From: Streptosporangiaceae bacterium
GTDB taxonomy: Bacteria; Actinomycetota; Actinomycetes; Streptosporangiales; Streptosporangiaceae
Length of the DNA: 6,447 nucleotides
Reading direction: 5' to 3'
NCBI GenBank assembly: GCA_030039095.1
Contig: JASHQP010000451.1
Location: 1-6,447 of the forward strand
The translations under genes were made by a program, and so were the position numbers. Shown here one piece after another: positions 5,014-6,447 of the stretch. The notes under the pieces were generated by a model that ran no database searches, was not told the origin of the DNA, and saw only the letters and a list, made by a program, of their open reading frames with translations. Within the stretch, counting starts at the first letter, position 1, and every line of letters starts with the position of its first letter.

Positions 5014-5916
5014 ATGTTCCCGGTAATAGCAGTCGGGGGCGCGCTGGGTGCCTCGGCGACGGATGGCATCACGGCGGTCCTTGACGAGCGCAGCACCAAG
5101 CAGGTCGCGGTGCACCGCAGCGCGCTCGCGGTCGGGCTGATCTTCGCTCTGCTGCGCCGCCCGCTGTGGCTGCTGGCGATCAGCCTGAACATCCTCGGCG
5201 TCTTCTTCCAGGTGCTCGCGCTGCGCTTCGGGCCGCTGGCGCTCGTCCAGCCGATCCTGGTCTGTGACCTGATCTTCGCCGTGGTGTTCGGCGCCTGGTT
5301 CCGGCACAGCAAGCCGGACCGGGTCATGGTGATCGGGGTGGCCTGCTGCGCGGGCGGGCTCGGCTGGTTCCTCGCGGTCGCCCGGCCGCACGGCGGGACC
5401 ACAACGATCTCGGCTGCCGAGGCGATTCCGCTGGGCATCGCGGTGACCGCGCTGCTGGCGGGGTGCCTCATCGTTGCCAGGTTCGGCCACCGCATGACGC
5501 GGCCGATCATGCTCGGGCTCGGCTGCGGGGTCTGCTACGGCGTCACGGCCTTCCTGATCAAGCTGCTGACCGGCGGCGGCCACGGCGGCTTCGTCGGGCT
5601 GCTGGAGCGATGGCCGCTGTGGGCGGTCGTCGTGATCGGCCCGCTCGGCTTCCTGCTCAACCAGAGCGCGTACCAGGCGGGTGTGCTGGTGTCGCCGGTG
5701 CTCTCCGTCATCACGGCCGCCGACCCGCTGGTCTCGATCACTCTCGCGCATCTCGTGCTGAACGAGCAGCTGGCCGGCGGGCCGCTGAACGTCACGATGG
5801 AGGTGCTCGCGTTCGCGGTGATGATCGTGGGGATCTTCACGCTGGCGCACCGGGCGCCGGTGGCCGCCCCGAAGCAGGGCGCAGCCGTGCCGGCCCCGGT
5901 GCAGGCGGAGCGTTAG
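5014..5916 (+). CDS. DMT-superfamily (EamA-like) membrane transporter
   Basis: 300 residues with nine or ten predicted helices: about 3-22 (weak), 34-48, 51-70, 75-96, 104-123, 135-155, 163-185, 202-219, 226-247 and 261-279. A Pro/Ala-rich cytoplasmic tail follows (APVAAPKQGAAVPAPVQAER). Two repeated halves are visible. LRRPLWLLAISLNILGVFFQ then LRFGPLALVQPILVCDLIFA (about 47-89) corresponds to the later segment with NQSAYQAGVLVSPVLSVITA and DPLVSITLAHLVLNEQLAGG (about 216-256). This layout matches the actinobacterial DMT/EamA (distantly NIPA-like) transporters; the substrate cannot be predicted. A stop codon at 5002 blocks any longer frame, so the ATG at 5014 is the earliest possible ATG. 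It lacks a good Shine-Dalgarno at normal distance (GGGG is 13 nt away). The 3' end overlaps the stop of the opposite-strand synthetase by 4 nt. It may or may not share a transcript with the SDR 104 nt upstream. Confidence 0.9.
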   Translation: MFPVIAVGGALGASATDGITAVLDERSTKQVAVHRSALAVGLIFALLRRPLWLLAISLNILGVFFQVLALRFGPLALVQPILVCDLIFAVVFGAWFRHSKPDRVMVIGVACCAGGLGWFLAVARPHGGTTTISAAEAIPLGIAVTALLAGCLIVARFGHRMTRPIMLGLGCGVCYGVTAFLIKLLTGGGHGGFVGLLERWPLWAVVVIGPLGFLLNQSAYQAGVLVSPVLSVITAADPLVSITLAHLVLNEQLAGGPLNVTMEVLAFAVMIVGIFTLAHRAPVAAPKQGAAVPAPVQAER

Positions 5917-6447
5917 CCGTCACGCCGCGCGGTGACGACGAGCACGTCGAGCGCCTCGATCAGGCTGCCGTCGGCCCACAGCGGGTTGACCTCGAGCGCG
6001 CGCAGCGAGCCGTCAAGGCGTGCCGCGGCGTCCCCGAGCAGGCAGATGACCTCGGCCAGCGCGTCGAGGTCGACCGGCCGGTTTCCGTGCCCGCCGGCCA
6101 GCAGAGGGCTCCCTCGCAGTTCGGCGAGCATCCGTTTGACCTCGGCCTGGTCCACCGGCAGCATCCGCAGGCTGGTGTCGCCCAGCACCTCGACCCACAC
6201 GCCGCCGAGCCCGACCGCGAGCACCGGGCCGAAGGCGGGATCCACGGTCACCCCGGCGATGAGCTGCACCCCGCCGGTGCGCATGGGGCTGACCAGCACG
6301 CCGTCGATCCGGGCGCCGGGAACCGCCTCGCCGGCCGCCCGTACCCGCGCGTACCCGGCACGGACCTCGTCCTCGGTGGCAGGCCCGACCGCCACGCCGC
6401 CGGCGTCGGACTTGTGCGCGATCTGCGCGGAGCAGACCTTCAGCACG
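5913..6447 (-). CDS. ATP-grasp domain of acyl-CoA synthetase (ADP-forming)-like protein, C-terminal part (5' truncated by window)
   Basis: About 178 residues are visible, continuing past the window end; the GTG near the edge is internal, not a start. The sequence is the second part of an ATP-grasp_5 domain: LKVCSAQIAHKSDAGGV (2-18) is the usual entry motif. VDPAFGPVLAVGLGGVWVEVLGD (68-90) and LRMLPVDQAEVKRMLAEL (93-110) follow. LRALEVNPLWADG (148-160) carries the metal/ATP-binding E152 and N154. The family includes ADP-forming acetyl-CoA/acyl-CoA synthetases and Pat-type fused lysine acetyltransferases. Because this protein ends just after the ATP-grasp domain, a GNAT domain, if any, is not at its C-terminus. 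A full-length synthetase would have CoA-binding and CoA-ligase domains upstream, outside this window. It could activate the acid whose CoA ester feeds the nearby hydratase/thiolase operon; that link is inference. The TAA stop (5913-5915) overlaps the transporter's TAG. Confidence 0.88.
   Translation of the reverse strand, partial: VLKVCSAQIAHKSDAGGVAVGPATEDEVRAGYARVRAAGEAVPGARIDGVLVSPMRTGGVQLIAGVTVDPAFGPVLAVGLGGVWVEVLGDTSLRMLPVDQAEVKRMLAELRGSPLLAGGHGNRPVDLDALAEVICLLGDAAARLDGSLRALEVNPLWADGSLIEALDVLVVTARRDG

Noticed and set aside
4963..5036. tRNA-like string: GGTAGAGCA (4977-4985), typical of a tRNA D-arm, followed by a GC stem
   Set aside because: There is no 7-nt anticodon loop (the following palindrome has only a 4-nt loop), no GGTTCGAATCC-like T-arm and no matching acceptor arm.
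6444..6447. GTG at the window edge as the start of the ATP-grasp protein
   Set aside because: The sequence begins in the middle of the ATP-grasp domain (LKV...HKSDAGG), so the real start lies beyond the window.

Overview
The window is about 70% GC throughout, with strong G/C bias at third codon positions and AGGAGG-like ribosome sites. It carries an ECF41-type sigma factor and a set of MaoC, SCP2-thiolase-like and DUF35 genes. Together these point to a chromosomal segment of a high-GC actinomycete. I cannot name the genus from sequence alone. No insertion sequence, phage gene, CRISPR array, rRNA or tRNA is visible.

Layout. (1) 2-850, plus strand: an ECF41/SigJ-like sigma factor missing its first residues at the window edge. 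(2) 1035-1430, plus: an unrecognised four-helix membrane protein with a strong ribosome site and a 184-nt structured leader. (3) 1440-1474: a near-ideal hairpin terminator shared by genes converging from both sides. (4) 1476-3947, minus: a tight three-gene operon read in the order MaoC-type enoyl-CoA hydratase, thiolase-like protein, DUF35 zinc-ribbon/OB protein. Its junctions are a 1-nt stop/start overlap and a 7-nt gap. (5) 3948-4111: a divergent promoter region with an imperfect 17-bp palindrome in a local AT-rich patch. (6) 4112-4909, plus: an NADP-type short-chain dehydrogenase. (7) 5014-5916, plus: a DMT/EamA-type membrane transporter. (8) 5913-6447, minus: the C-terminal part of an ATP-grasp acyl-CoA synthetase (ADP-forming type). 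Its stop overlaps the transporter's stop by 4 nt.

Working together (inference). The hydratase, the divergent SDR, the thiolase-like protein with its DUF35 partner and the nearby acyl-CoA synthetase fragment could supply activation, hydration, oxidation and C-C cleavage of an acyl-CoA. This resembles beta-oxidation, in particular the hydratase/aldolase/DUF35 grouping of steroid side-chain removal (ChsH1-ChsH2-Ltp2). The thiolase-like protein lacks a cysteine where the thiolase nucleophile is expected, so it may be a lyase/aldolase rather than a true thiolase. The substrate cannot be told from the sequence. The sigma factor and small membrane protein form a separate unit, insulated by the terminator.

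I see no wholly new system. The best leads are the Cys-less thiolase with a DUF35 partner whose fourth zinc cysteine is displaced, the palindrome in the divergent promoter, and the structured leader before the membrane-protein gene.
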